Positions 7,729 to 15,794 of a DNA stretch of 64,000 nucleotides are shown here, piece by piece. The position numbers and the translations under genes were made by a program. The stretch comes from Microtetraspora malaysiensis (GTDB taxonomy: Bacteria; Actinomycetota; Actinomycetes; Streptosporangiales; Streptosporangiaceae). Position 1 is the first letter of the stretch, and every line of letters begins with the position of its first letter. The notes beneath the pieces are model-generated. The model was given only the letters and a program-made list of their open reading frames with translations, was not told where the DNA came from and searched no databases. The stretch covers positions 1 through 64,000 of the forward strand of contig NZ_BBYJ01000020.1 in assembly GCF_001528665.1 (NCBI RefSeq), in the 5' to 3' direction.

Positions 7729-7940
7729 ACGGCCCGATCTCCAGGGGAAACGGCCGCGACCTGGGCAAGAGGCAGTCCGCGAGTGACCGTGACTGCCCCC
7801 TGTTGTCCGCCCTTAATGGCCCGCTAATGGCCCGACGATCACACCCACGACCTGCGGCGGTGTGCCATGCGTGGCCCGTCTCCTGGACCGCCCCCGTCCT
7901 CCTCGTAGCTGCCGACCCCCAGGACGGGACCGCCGTGTCA
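7729..7940. repeat. Element-end arm region of E4, repeat of 5573-5785
   Basis: It carries AATGGCCC octamers at 7815-7822 and 7826-7833, again 11 bp apart but with C where copies 1 and 2 have A. The remaining bases to 8091 hold nothing I can identify. Confidence 0.65.
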
Positions 7941-8091
7941 GGGGTCAACGAAGTTGATCGCGAAGCGACGCCGCAGGCGCCCTTGACTCGGCGGGCACGT
8001 CCGGGACACTCAAGCAGCGAGGAGGACTGGGATAGCCAGATCAATATGGACGGTGCTGGTATTAACGCCTATATCGTCGTAACGTCGCCGT

Positions 8092-8307
8092 ATGCCAAAC
8101 GATCCAGAGTGGTTACCCTTCGCACCAGAGAATCACGACCCTCGCAGCATCGCGTTCCGAGAGGAGCGCTGTACCCAGCATGGTGTTGGGCCCGACAGAG
8201 GCCCTTGTCGCGAACCCGTGGTCGCAACTGTGAAGACCGGGCAAGGGCGACAGGCCGTTTGCGCCGAAGCCTTCGAGGAGCTGACCGGCCAACCATGGCG
8301 AGGCTAG
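8092..8307 (+). CDS. Small hypothetical protein
   Basis: This possible 71-residue protein starts at ATG. Three Cys and one His (CTQH, GPCRE, AVCAEAF) are spaced as in small zinc-binding proteins, but no family is recognised. There is no clear ribosome binding site. It lies in the transition from G+C-rich arm sequence to the AT-richer operon and may be spurious or a small accessory gene of that operon. Confidence 0.3.
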   Translation: MPNDPEWLPFAPENHDPRSIAFREERCTQHGVGPDRGPCREPVVATVKTGQGRQAVCAEAFEELTGQPWRG

Positions 8308-8530
8308 TTTCGTTAGCGGATGATGGCTCTCGAACACAACTAGTGGCAAGGGGACGTCGAGCGTCTGACGGAACCAATCCGGCATAACATTCGAACCAAT
8401 TTTCGTTTTAATGGCGCGAATCTCGCTATAAGCACTGTCGCTCATGACGTTGGTCATGGATCGCGGGTGTAACGAGCCTGCCGCAGTTGAGTATATGCGA
8501 GTAGTAGAGCTGTGATCAGTAAGGACTGAA

Positions 8531-9481
8531 GTGGATATAGATCGCCGTCCTGCGCTAGATCCTGGGAACGCGTTTGAGCAGACTTGTTGGAGCATACTTC
8601 GCCGCCGCTATCCTCCAGAAAAACTCGTCTACATCCCCGCCGAGATGGGTGGCGACGCCGGGATTGAAGGCTATTCGACGGACGGCATTGCATATCAATG
8701 CTACGCCGATCGAGATTCACTAACCCTTCGCAATCGAACAGATAAGCAGAAGGGCAAGCTTTACGACGATACCGTTAAACTAAAAAAGTATGCTAGCAGA
8801 CTTGAGGAGCTCCTCAACGGCTTGATTCTTGAGCACTATTTTCTCATGGTGCCGGAATTTCATGCAGCCGAACTTGTTTCATATGCCCACAGTCGTGCAG
8901 CTGTCGTCCGCGAGTATGGATTGAGTTTTATTAGTCCCACCTTTGCTATTCATATTAAGACACTACACGACTATCCGTCGGAGCTCCGCGCGGCTCTGGC
9001 GGATGGAGCTGCCAAAGCTGCGGTGCCACCTCCGCTAGTTAACGCCACAGAGGTAGGGTTGTTTCCCTCAGATAAGCCGCATCTTGTGACTGTTCTGGAG
9101 AGAAAGCTAGCGGTCCTCAAGGCTTCCACTCCGGAAGCTGGCGTTCGTGCTTTGCGTGATCGATTTATTCGCGCCTTCCTGCAAAAAGAAGGGGTCATGG
9201 CTTCGCTGCGCGACTGGCCTGACACTTGGGAAGCCGTAGAGCTTCGCCGACAATTGCGCGAAGAATATCTAGAAATTGAAAGCGAACTGAGTCCAGATGA
9301 TCCAAGTTCGCGAATGCTAAGCCTTATAAAATCCTACCAAGCCGATTTGGAAGCACACGTCTCGGGTATTCGTGAGCCAGATGCCCAAAGAATCGCATTA
9401 GGCCAAGTAGGCGACTGGCTGATGCGTTGTCCGCTAGATTTCCGGGCGGCGTCACGAGTGCGCCTCATTCGCTCGATATAG
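8531..9481 (+). CDS. ABC-3C/Lamassu-type effector with restriction-endonuclease-like N terminus
   Basis: This 316-residue predicted effector is the first gene of a three-gene operon. Residues 13-60 look like a PD-(D/E)XK nuclease core: Glu16 in NAFEQ, then GGDAGIEGYSTDG (Asp42, Glu46) and YQCYA at 55-59, the place where these nucleases usually have Q-x-K. The usual Lys is not visible there, so catalysis is uncertain. The rest (60-316) is alpha-helical and charged and would bind its partners. The GTG start has AAGGA upstream. The next frame begins inside this gene (55-base overlap). Base composition is clearly more AT-rich than the flanks, suggesting transfer from elsewhere. Function as an anti-phage nuclease is inferred from operon type. 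Confidence 0.7.
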   Translation: MDIDRRPALDPGNAFEQTCWSILRRRYPPEKLVYIPAEMGGDAGIEGYSTDGIAYQCYADRDSLTLRNRTDKQKGKLYDDTVKLKKYASRLEELLNGLILEHYFLMVPEFHAAELVSYAHSRAAVVREYGLSFISPTFAIHIKTLHDYPSELRAALADGAAKAAVPPPLVNATEVGLFPSDKPHLVTVLERKLAVLKASTPEAGVRALRDRFIRAFLQKEGVMASLRDWPDTWEAVELRRQLREEYLEIESELSPDDPSSRMLSLIKSYQADLEAHVSGIREPDAQRIALGQVGDWLMRCPLDFRAASRVRLIRSI

Positions 9482-9939
9482 AGGAACTCTTAGACGTTCC
9501 ATTTCGATTCGTTCGTCAACCTGATCCTGTCCCGCCGGCGCTACGGCCGGAGCGTCGTGTTGCACTCGTTCTTCTTCTAGTAGCGAAATGCCACGGCTCG
9601 GGTGCTAACTGGAAGGTACTGCAACTCTTGAGCTGGGCTATTCGCGACGACGAACACAGTGCTCTCTTAGTGGCGCTTCTGAATGGTCGTGATCACCCTG
9701 GACAACCGGTGGTTCGCTTTGAACCTGCACTGGATCGGGCTCTAGACCTGGCAGTGGGCATCGGCTTGCTTGAGCAGAAATCCTCTCGAACTTTCAAGCT
9801 AACCCGTGAGGGGAAACGTGTCGTGGACTTAATTAACAAGAGTCCGGCATTCGCAAAAGAGCGCGAACTCCTAGCAAGCATACCGGGAAAACTGACCAAG
9901 AAAGACACTGACCGTATCTATGAGTGGCGGACAGCATGA
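9427..9939 (+). CDS. ABC-3C middle component (small winged-helix-like protein)
   Basis: This protein of about 170 residues lies between the nuclease-like gene and the ATPase gene, overlapping both (55 bases and 4 bases). The central part, with short helices and a basic segment SSRTFKLTREGKRVVDLINK near residue 120, is compatible with a winged helix, as described for the middle components of ABC-three-component systems. The start is uncertain: the TTG at 9427 has no good ribosome binding site and conserved-looking sequence begins around residue 25. Its likely role is to bridge effector and ATPase. The family call rests on position and size more than on sequence. Confidence 0.6.
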   Translation: MSARFPGGVTSAPHSLDIEELLDVPFRFVRQPDPVPPALRPERRVALVLLLVAKCHGSGANWKVLQLLSWAIRDDEHSALLVALLNGRDHPGQPVVRFEPALDRALDLAVGIGLLEQKSSRTFKLTREGKRVVDLINKSPAFAKERELLASIPGKLTKKDTDRIYEWRTA

Positions 9940-11969
9940 GCAGGCTGCGCTTTCGCCATCTCCGGCTGCGAACCGAGACGGGTCGAGGTCGATTCGGAGC
10001 TGATATCCCTATCGGCGATGGCCTTATGGTCTTATGGGCAGATAACTCGCGCGGCAAGTCCACTGCAGTTCAAAGTCTGCTCTTTGCTCTCGGGCTTGAA
10101 CGAATGATAACCGCACGACCAATCCATGCGGTCACGTCGGCTATGCGCGAAAGGTTGATATATGACGTAACCACAAAGCGCGAGACACCAGTCCTTTCTT
10201 CATGGGTGACTGTGGAGATTGAGGGCAAGGATGGTAAGATCGCGACCGTCACTCGTTGGATCAAGCATGAACAAATGAGCCCGAGTCTTGTGCGAGTAGT
10301 CGAAGGGCCGGCTATATCTGCTCCTGGCAGCTATAACAGCCAGGACTTGTATGTAGGCCGCCCAGGGGCTGCCGCTAATCCGCGCGGCTTCCATCGCTGG
10401 CTTGCATCATTCATCGGTTGGGAAATGCCCGAATTACCAGGGACCGATGGACGCATGTCTCGGCTGTATATGGAGCAAGTATTTCCGCTCCTATTCGTGG
10501 AACAACGGCGGGGATGGGGCGGAATTCAAGCTCAGATGCCTTACTTCTCGGGTGTTACGGACGTCCGTCTTAGATCGATCGAATTCCTCCTGAATTTAGA
10601 CGTTGGCAAGATGGAAGCTGAACGTTTGCGGCTTCGAGCGCAAGAGACGAAGCTTCAAGAAGCCTGGCGATCCGCTGTGCGGGCTTTCAAGGAGATTCTC
10701 CGTGGCAGTGGCCTCATTACCTTCCAATTGCCGGAGACGTTAACTGTTGCCTGGCCGCCACAAGAGACACCTTCGCTAGCGGAGAGTAGGGATTCGGGAT
10801 GGGTCCCTATGACTGATGTCCTGAGAGAACTGGAGGAGGAACATAGACAGCTCACAGAAGCCGTGGTTCCGCGTGTTGCTGATATCGAGCCTGAGACCGA
10901 GCATCGGCTTGCCGAAGCACTCAACAATCTCGATGAGCTGCGTGAGGCTGGTTCTTACATCAGAGATGATATCCTGCGCGATCGTACCGAGTTCCATTCA
11001 CTGGAGAACCGCTTAGATGCCCTGAAGGAGGATCTTCGCCAGCATCAAGATATTCTGACTCTTCAGCGCCTCGGCTCAGATGAGATCGGCCGACTACATG
11101 GCGATTGTCCAGTTTGTCATCAGCAGCTTCCCGAATCTCTCGTCGGTGCCCCATCGCCGGTGCGCACTTTGAGCCCAGAGGATACTGTTTCTTATATCAA
11201 GCAACAGATTGAACTTTTCCATATTATGGCTAGGGATGCCGAAATTACGCTGAATGCGAAGGAGGAGCGATGGGCCGCCATACATGGCAGGACGGCGGAA
11301 CTGAACTCACTTGTCAGAGCTCTTCGAGCAACACTCGGCGCACCTAGGGGAACTCCGTCCATAGAGATAATCACACGTCAAGTGCAACTGCGCGAGCGCA
11401 TCGATCGGCTGCACTCGATAAATGAGAGATTCCTTGAGCTGATCGGCGAATTGACCCGCATCGCCGATGACGCGCGCTTGATTCGAACCGCAATGAAAGA
11501 TCTGCCGGCGGACAGGCTCTCAGATGCCGATCGCGAAAAACTGAGCGGTCTAGAGCGTTCTTTCGTGCAACAGCTCCACGCCTACGATTTCGGTTCATTC
11601 TCAGATGAGCGGTTGCGGATCTCTGACGTGGACTACTTGCCGAGACGTGATGACTTCGACATTCAGGCTGATATTTCTGCTTCTGATTCAATCAGAGTGA
11701 TCTGGGCTTATTTGCTGGGCCTCCTGGAAGTGTCGAATCGAATGGAGACAAACCACCTGGGACTGCTGATCCTGGATGAGCCGAGACAGCAGAGCGCAAA
11801 GGAGATATCATTCAGGGCGCTCCTTGATCGCGCATCTAGGGATGCGGAGGGTCGTCAAGTAGTCTTTGCGACATCCGAGGCGCTTTCGTCGCTGAGAGGG
11901 ATGCTCTCTGATATCCCCCACCATCTACATGTCATCGATGGCTACGTCCTGAAGCCTGTTTCGGAGTAG
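9936..11969 (+). CDS. SMC/Rad50-like ATPase with zinc-hook motif (ABC-3C/LmuB-like)
   Basis: This 677-residue ATPase is the third gene of the operon. Near the N terminus lies Walker A in WADNSRGKSTAVQSL (Lys41). Long charged coiled-coil-like stretches run from about 210 to 560 and carry a Rad50-type hook CPVC at 391-394. Walker B LGLLILDEP (Asp614, Glu615) lies near the C terminus. This is the architecture of LmuB-like and ABC-3C ATPases, which bind DNA ends or unusual DNA and control a nuclease partner. The ATG at 9936 overlaps the previous stop (ATGA); a GTG at 9924 would add 4 residues. Codon use is AT-richer than in the neighbours, as in the whole operon. Confidence 0.82.
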   Translation: MSRLRFRHLRLRTETGRGRFGADIPIGDGLMVLWADNSRGKSTAVQSLLFALGLERMITARPIHAVTSAMRERLIYDVTTKRETPVLSSWVTVEIEGKDGKIATVTRWIKHEQMSPSLVRVVEGPAISAPGSYNSQDLYVGRPGAAANPRGFHRWLASFIGWEMPELPGTDGRMSRLYMEQVFPLLFVEQRRGWGGIQAQMPYFSGVTDVRLRSIEFLLNLDVGKMEAERLRLRAQETKLQEAWRSAVRAFKEILRGSGLITFQLPETLTVAWPPQETPSLAESRDSGWVPMTDVLRELEEEHRQLTEAVVPRVADIEPETEHRLAEALNNLDELREAGSYIRDDILRDRTEFHSLENRLDALKEDLRQHQDILTLQRLGSDEIGRLHGDCPVCHQQLPESLVGAPSPVRTLSPEDTVSYIKQQIELFHIMARDAEITLNAKEERWAAIHGRTAELNSLVRALRATLGAPRGTPSIEIITRQVQLRERIDRLHSINERFLELIGELTRIADDARLIRTAMKDLPADRLSDADREKLSGLERSFVQQLHAYDFGSFSDERLRISDVDYLPRRDDFDIQADISASDSIRVIWAYLLGLLEVSNRMETNHLGLLILDEPRQQSAKEISFRALLDRASRDAEGRQVVFATSEALSSLRGMLSDIPHHLHVIDGYVLKPVSE

Positions 11970-12317
11970 CTTGGGCGGCCTGCAGTATGCGGGTTCGGGT
12001 GTAGGCGTTGGACTCGGTACGTCGGAGTGAACTAACTACTCCCCGGTAAGCGACATTGTTCTTCTAATCTTCACCTGATTAGTTAGGTTCCGCATCCCCT
12101 GTCGGATGCAAGCGGTGGCACGGCGCCGTATGTAGTGCGCTCGCTCGGCTGCGGGGCGATGGTGTGCGACAGGCGGCCCGAGCTGCTGGCGGCCGGGACC
12201 GGCCCCCCAGGCCGCATGCCCGGCCGCCGGGCGGGCGCAGCGCCGCCCTTGATCCTTAAAAGCTCAATTCGGCAATGATCGGCCGAGCTGTCTGCGTCCG
12301 GTGGTAGACCGTTGGTC
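11970..12317. other. Non-coding stretch between the ATPase and XRE genes
   Basis: It holds the hairpin CTAATC-N7-GATTAG (12064-12082) and a very G+C-rich segment around 12170-12245. Composition switches here from AT-richer to G+C-rich, which marks the right edge of the acquired operon. No gene is seen. Confidence 0.5.
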
Positions 12318-13147
12318 ATGGAGGATCGGCGGGATCGGTTGCGGGAGCTGGGCGAGCTGCTGCGGCGGCTGCGTAAGGATGCAGGGCTGACAGGTAAGGA
12401 CCTGGCGCAGCGGGCCGGGGTGGCTCAGCCGACGATCTCTCGGATGGAGACCGGGCGACTGCTGCCGACTCCGGAGACGGTTGAGCGGGCGCGGCGCTTG
12501 ACCTCGACGAGGACAGGCGGCGTGAGTTGGACGCGCTGCTGCTGCGGCTGCGTGATGAGGTGTCCCGGTTGAAGAGTGGGCTTGCCGGCCGAGAGGCGGC
12601 GAACGCCGCACGGGTTCGCTCGGCTCAATGGATGGCCGTGTTCTCCTCGGCGATGATTCCGCCGCTGTTGCAGACGGCCGAGTATGCCCGGCTCGCTCTC
12701 TCGATCGGCCAGGATGTGGACCAGGACGACGCGGCCAAGGCTGCGGCCGTACGGGTCGAGTCTCAGGCCGTCGTGTTCGAGCCTGGCCGGAAGTTCGCGT
12801 TCGTGCTGACGGAGGGTGCGGTGCGAACGTGGCCGGGCTCGCCGTCCTTGATGCCGGCGCAGCTCGACCGGCTCGCCCAGGTGTCCACGCTTCCCCATGT
12901 CCGCCTGGGGGTCGTGCCCTGGAACGTGGAAGCGCCGGCCTTCCCCCTCCACGGGTTCACGATCTACGACGGCTCGGTGAGCGTGGTCGAGAGCCTGACC
13001 GGTGATCTCACCCTGACCGAGGTCGGGGAGATCGACACGCATATGGACGTCTTCGAGGCGTTCGCTGCCGCCGCTGTGTATGACGATGCCCTGCGGGATC
13101 TTCTAGGGCAGACCGGTACGGACTACCGCGCTCTCGCGAGCAAGTAG
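12318..13147 (+). pseudogene. XRE-family regulator with DUF5753 domain, broken by a frameshift
   Basis: The first frame (from ATG 12318) gives an XRE helix-turn-helix: LRRLRKDAGLTGKDLAQRAG, then VAQPTISRMETGRLLP. About base 12500 the reading must shift by one base to continue into ELDALLLRLRDEV and a complete DUF5753 sensor domain (for example MIPPLLQTAEYARLAL and LPHVRLGVVPWNVEAP) ending at 13147. A single missing base after CGCTTG explains it. It is either a true pseudogene or a sequence error. Intact homologues usually sit beside a DUF397 gene; none is adjacent here (the DUF397 gene at 19548 is outside the island). Confidence 0.8.
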
Positions 13148-13250
13148 CCAGTTCTGGCGCATTTATACGTCGAATGCCTTGAGCAGTTTCTAGCGTTGGT
13201 CATACGCTGCCGACATGGATGCATAGCCCCCTATACACAGGGGTACGCCC

Positions 13251-13658
13251 ATGTCAGGCTGGCGAATGTCCCGCCACTTCCTCGGCTCCCCCGCCTCGAT
13301 CACCGAAGCCCGCCGCTTCGTCACCATCTTCCTGAAGGGTTGGCCGTCCCTCGAATCGGCTGAACTCATCGTCAGTGAACTGGCCACCAACGCCGTACGA
13401 CACTCGGCCAGCGGTCGATTCGGCGGGATGTTCATCGTCACGATCCGCGTCAACCACCGGCGGCTGTGGCTCGGTGTCGCCGACGAGGGAGGCCCCCGCT
13501 CCCCGGAACTGCTCCCCGCCTACGAAGAGGCCGGAGGCGGGCGCGGCCGCATGCTCGTCTCCACCCTGGCCACCGGATGGGGTGTCCTGGGCGACCACAA
13601 CGGCCGCACCGTGTGGGCCGTCCTCGACCCCGCCCCGGCCATGGCGGCCGGCAGATGA
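13251..13658 (+). CDS. RsbW-like ATP-binding protein
   Basis: This 135-residue single-domain HATPase (GHKL fold) is of the anti-sigma-kinase type common in actinomycetes. The N box SELATNAVRHS is near residue 45, GVADEGG is the D-x-G box, and GGGRGRMLVSTLATGWGV is the glycine-rich lid. In RsbW/SpoIIAB proteins this fold phosphorylates an anti-anti-sigma factor; no STAS protein is nearby. It overlaps the next gene by 4 bases. A PP2C phosphatase in the same island raises the possibility of a partner-switching circuit, which is inference. Confidence 0.75.
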   Translation: MSGWRMSRHFLGSPASITEARRFVTIFLKGWPSLESAELIVSELATNAVRHSASGRFGGMFIVTIRVNHRRLWLGVADEGGPRSPELLPAYEEAGGGRGRMLVSTLATGWGVLGDHNGRTVWAVLDPAPAMAAGR

Positions 13659-13927
13659 GCGACTGCGTCGCACCGCACCTGTCCTTGCCGCAACCCAACT
13701 GCCGCGAGCTGAAGTGGTTCGAGTTCGTATCTGGCGACCGGTGCCGTGCGGTGGCGTGGACGTGTGACTGCACAGCCAGGTTCTACGAGCTGTACGCGAT
13801 GGCCGGCGTCGGATTCATCCGCCGCACCATTCAGAGGACTCCGATCTCGATCGTCGAGACGAACCGCTGGCCGCTCCGGCAAGCTCGCGAGGTCTGGGCG
13901 GACATCATGGCTGGACGGGCGAGATGA
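13655..13927 (+). CDS. Small hypothetical protein coupled to the RsbW-like gene
   Basis: This 90-residue protein of unknown function has several Trp and Cys residues (CRELKWFEF, RAVAWTCDCTARFYEL). Its ATG overlaps the stop of the RsbW-like gene, so the two are probably made together. It resembles no domain I know. Its stop comes just before the operator-like palindromes that precede the HTH gene. Confidence 0.55.
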   Translation: MSDCVAPHLSLPQPNCRELKWFEFVSGDRCRAVAWTCDCTARFYELYAMAGVGFIRRTIQRTPISIVETNRWPLRQAREVWADIMAGRAR

Positions 13928-13995
13928 GCCCGCGCGGTGTCCCTAACCGACACTCCGCCATACGGGCAACGAATCACAAAACGGGTGAAGTCATA

Positions 13996-14037
13996 CCGTC
14001 TAGAGGGATAGACGGCATTCTGTCCAGGGGTCTAGAC
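13996..14037. promoter_or_regulatory. Paired palindromes upstream of the HTH gene
   Basis: CCGTCTA (13996-14002) and TAGACGG (14009-14015) form a perfect inverted repeat with a 6-base spacer, and GTCTAGAC at 14030-14037 is a second palindrome sharing the GTCTA core. They lie 28-69 bp before the ATG at 14065, a good position for an autoregulatory operator. Confidence 0.5.
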
Positions 14038-14064
14038 TCGGCGGAGTTCAACCCTGGGGGAGCA

Positions 14065-14904
14065 ATGCCACCGAGCGACATTGAGCGCATAGCCGCCATC
14101 GACGATCCGTACCTGCTGCTGCGGACCGCCACCGAACGGCTCAACGCCGCTCAACAAGAGGTCACCGAGTTGGCTCGACTCCGCCGCCGCGTGATCCAAA
14201 AACTACACGCGCAAGGCATGTCCTACGCGCAGATCGCCCAGGCGGCCGGGCTCACCCGTGGCCGGATCCACCAGATCCGCCACACCGGCCCGGCCCCTGA
14301 AGGCGCGTTCCTCGGCACCGGCACCATCACCCTGGCCACCCCGCTCAAGCGCGAAGCCACCAACGCCCGCCCCGTCGTCGCGATGGAAGACGTCGCAGCG
14401 GCCAAGCGGCTGGAAGACCTCGCCCGCGGCTTCGGCCTGTCGATGGAACTCGAACACGTCCCCCTCGGCGGCGAGATCGACCTCAACCGGCCCAACCTCA
14501 TCGTGATCTGCGGCCCCAAACTCTCCCCGGTCATGGGCGCGCTGTACGAGACCGATCCCGTGTTGGATTGGGTCAAGGACGGCGCCTGGACGCTGCGCGA
14601 CACCCGCACCGGCACGATCTACCGGTCCGGCTCCGACAGCGACCCGGCCCGGCCGGTCGACTACGCCTATCTGGGGCGGCTGCCCCGGCCGGACGGCAAG
14701 GGCAACGTCCTGGTCTTCACCGGCATCCACCCGCAAGGCACCCTCGGCGTGGTCCAGCTCATCACCACCGAGATCGCCACCCTGTGGGGCCAAGCAGGGG
14801 ACGGGCGCTTCTCCACGGTGGTCGGCGTCGAATACGACCCGGAGACAGGGGAACCAGTCACAGCGGAACTCGCCAGTCCGCTCTACCGCCACGAGGACAC
14901 CTGA
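14065..14904 (+). CDS. HTH protein with uncharacterised C-terminal domain, paired with PP2C
   Basis: A 279-residue protein. Residues about 20-75 are a coiled helix followed by a sigma-region-4/IS-type HTH (MSYAQIAQAAGLTRGRIHQI). Residues 110-279 form an alpha/beta domain I do not recognise (NLIVICGPKLSPVMGALY, then NVLVFTGIHPQGTLGVVQLI), suggesting a Rossmann-like ligand sensor. ATG 14065 was chosen over upstream frames because GGGGGAG precedes it. It overlaps the PP2C gene by one base (TGATG). It probably binds the palindromes at 13996-14037. Regulator of the island or of a stress response are both possible. Confidence 0.6.
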   Translation: MPPSDIERIAAIDDPYLLLRTATERLNAAQQEVTELARLRRRVIQKLHAQGMSYAQIAQAAGLTRGRIHQIRHTGPAPEGAFLGTGTITLATPLKREATNARPVVAMEDVAAAKRLEDLARGFGLSMELEHVPLGGEIDLNRPNLIVICGPKLSPVMGALYETDPVLDWVKDGAWTLRDTRTGTIYRSGSDSDPARPVDYAYLGRLPRPDGKGNVLVFTGIHPQGTLGVVQLITTEIATLWGQAGDGRFSTVVGVEYDPETGEPVTAELASPLYRHEDT

Positions 14905-15746
14905 TGCGCGTCACCTTCGCCACCGAACCCGCATCCCCTGACCGGCTCAACGAGGACTTCATCGCCGCAACCCCGGACGCTGTTGTCCTCCTCGATGGTG
15001 CAGGTACGCCCGCGGGCTCGGAGTCCGGCTGCTCCCATGGCGTGGCCTGGTACGCCCGGACCCTCGGCTCAACACTGATCGCGTCCCTGACCCAAAGTGC
15101 CGGCACCTTGACGGAGATCCTTGCGGAAGGCATTAAGGCCACCACATCACTGCATGACTTCACCTGCGACGTGAACCATCCCGGCTCGCCCTCGGCAACC
15201 GTTGTCATGCTCCGCCGTACGGGCGAGGTGCTGGACTTCCTCGTCCTGGCCGACTCCGTCCTCGTGCTCGACGTGATCGGCACAGACGATCCAATGGTTA
15301 TTACAGATGAACGCGAGAGCCAGGTCGGCAAGCGCTACCGGACATCGATGGACGCGCTCGACTCTGGCACACCCCATCACACCGCCGCTCTGCGGACATA
15401 CGTGGAAGCCATGCGAGCGCACCGCAACCGCGACGGCGGATTCTGGGTCGCCTCATCCGACCCCCTCGCCGCCGAACAAGCACTCACAGGCACACTCCCC
15501 GCTGACCAGATTCGCGCGGCAGCGCTCCTCAGCGATGGCGCATCCCGCCTCGTCGATCGCTTCGGACTCGCCACCTGGCGGCAAGCCCTCGACATCCTCG
15601 CCCAGGGCGGACCCGCCGAACTTGTCCGCCGGGTCCGCGATGCAGAACGGTCCGACCTCAACGGCAAGCGCTGGCCTCGAGGCAAGACCTTTGACGACGC
15701 GACGGCGGCACTGATGGTCGGTTCTCCCCAGGGAAAACACAGGTGA
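14904..15746 (+). CDS. PP2C-family protein phosphatase
   Basis: This 280-residue predicted Mg/Mn-dependent Ser/Thr phosphatase has the metal-binding aspartate motifs in order: LNEDFI near residue 15, VVLLDGAG near 32, LADSVLVL in the middle, LLSDGAS near 205 and DDATAALM near the C terminus. There is no membrane or sensor domain, so it is a soluble single-domain enzyme. Translation is coupled to the HTH gene through TGATG. The likely substrate is a phosphorylated partner such as the HTH protein or a target of the RsbW-like kinase at 13251. The pairing suggests a signalling unit carried by the island. Confidence 0.75.
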   Translation: MRVTFATEPASPDRLNEDFIAATPDAVVLLDGAGTPAGSESGCSHGVAWYARTLGSTLIASLTQSAGTLTEILAEGIKATTSLHDFTCDVNHPGSPSATVVMLRRTGEVLDFLVLADSVLVLDVIGTDDPMVITDERESQVGKRYRTSMDALDSGTPHHTAALRTYVEAMRAHRNRDGGFWVASSDPLAAEQALTGTLPADQIRAAALLSDGASRLVDRFGLATWRQALDILAQGGPAELVRRVRDAERSDLNGKRWPRGKTFDDATAALMVGSPQGKHR

Positions 15747-15794
15747 TCGGCTCTCGCCAAAGACGTGGCCGTGACGACACTCTTCGCTATTCGA

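Noticed and set aside
1524-7940. Repeats at the left end as a CRISPR array
   Set aside because: Spacing is 1-10 kb and irregular, repeats match a tRNA, and no cas gene is present.
12083-12319. Minus-strand frame in the gap before the XRE gene
   Set aside because: Low-complexity translation without ribosome binding site; treated as non-coding.
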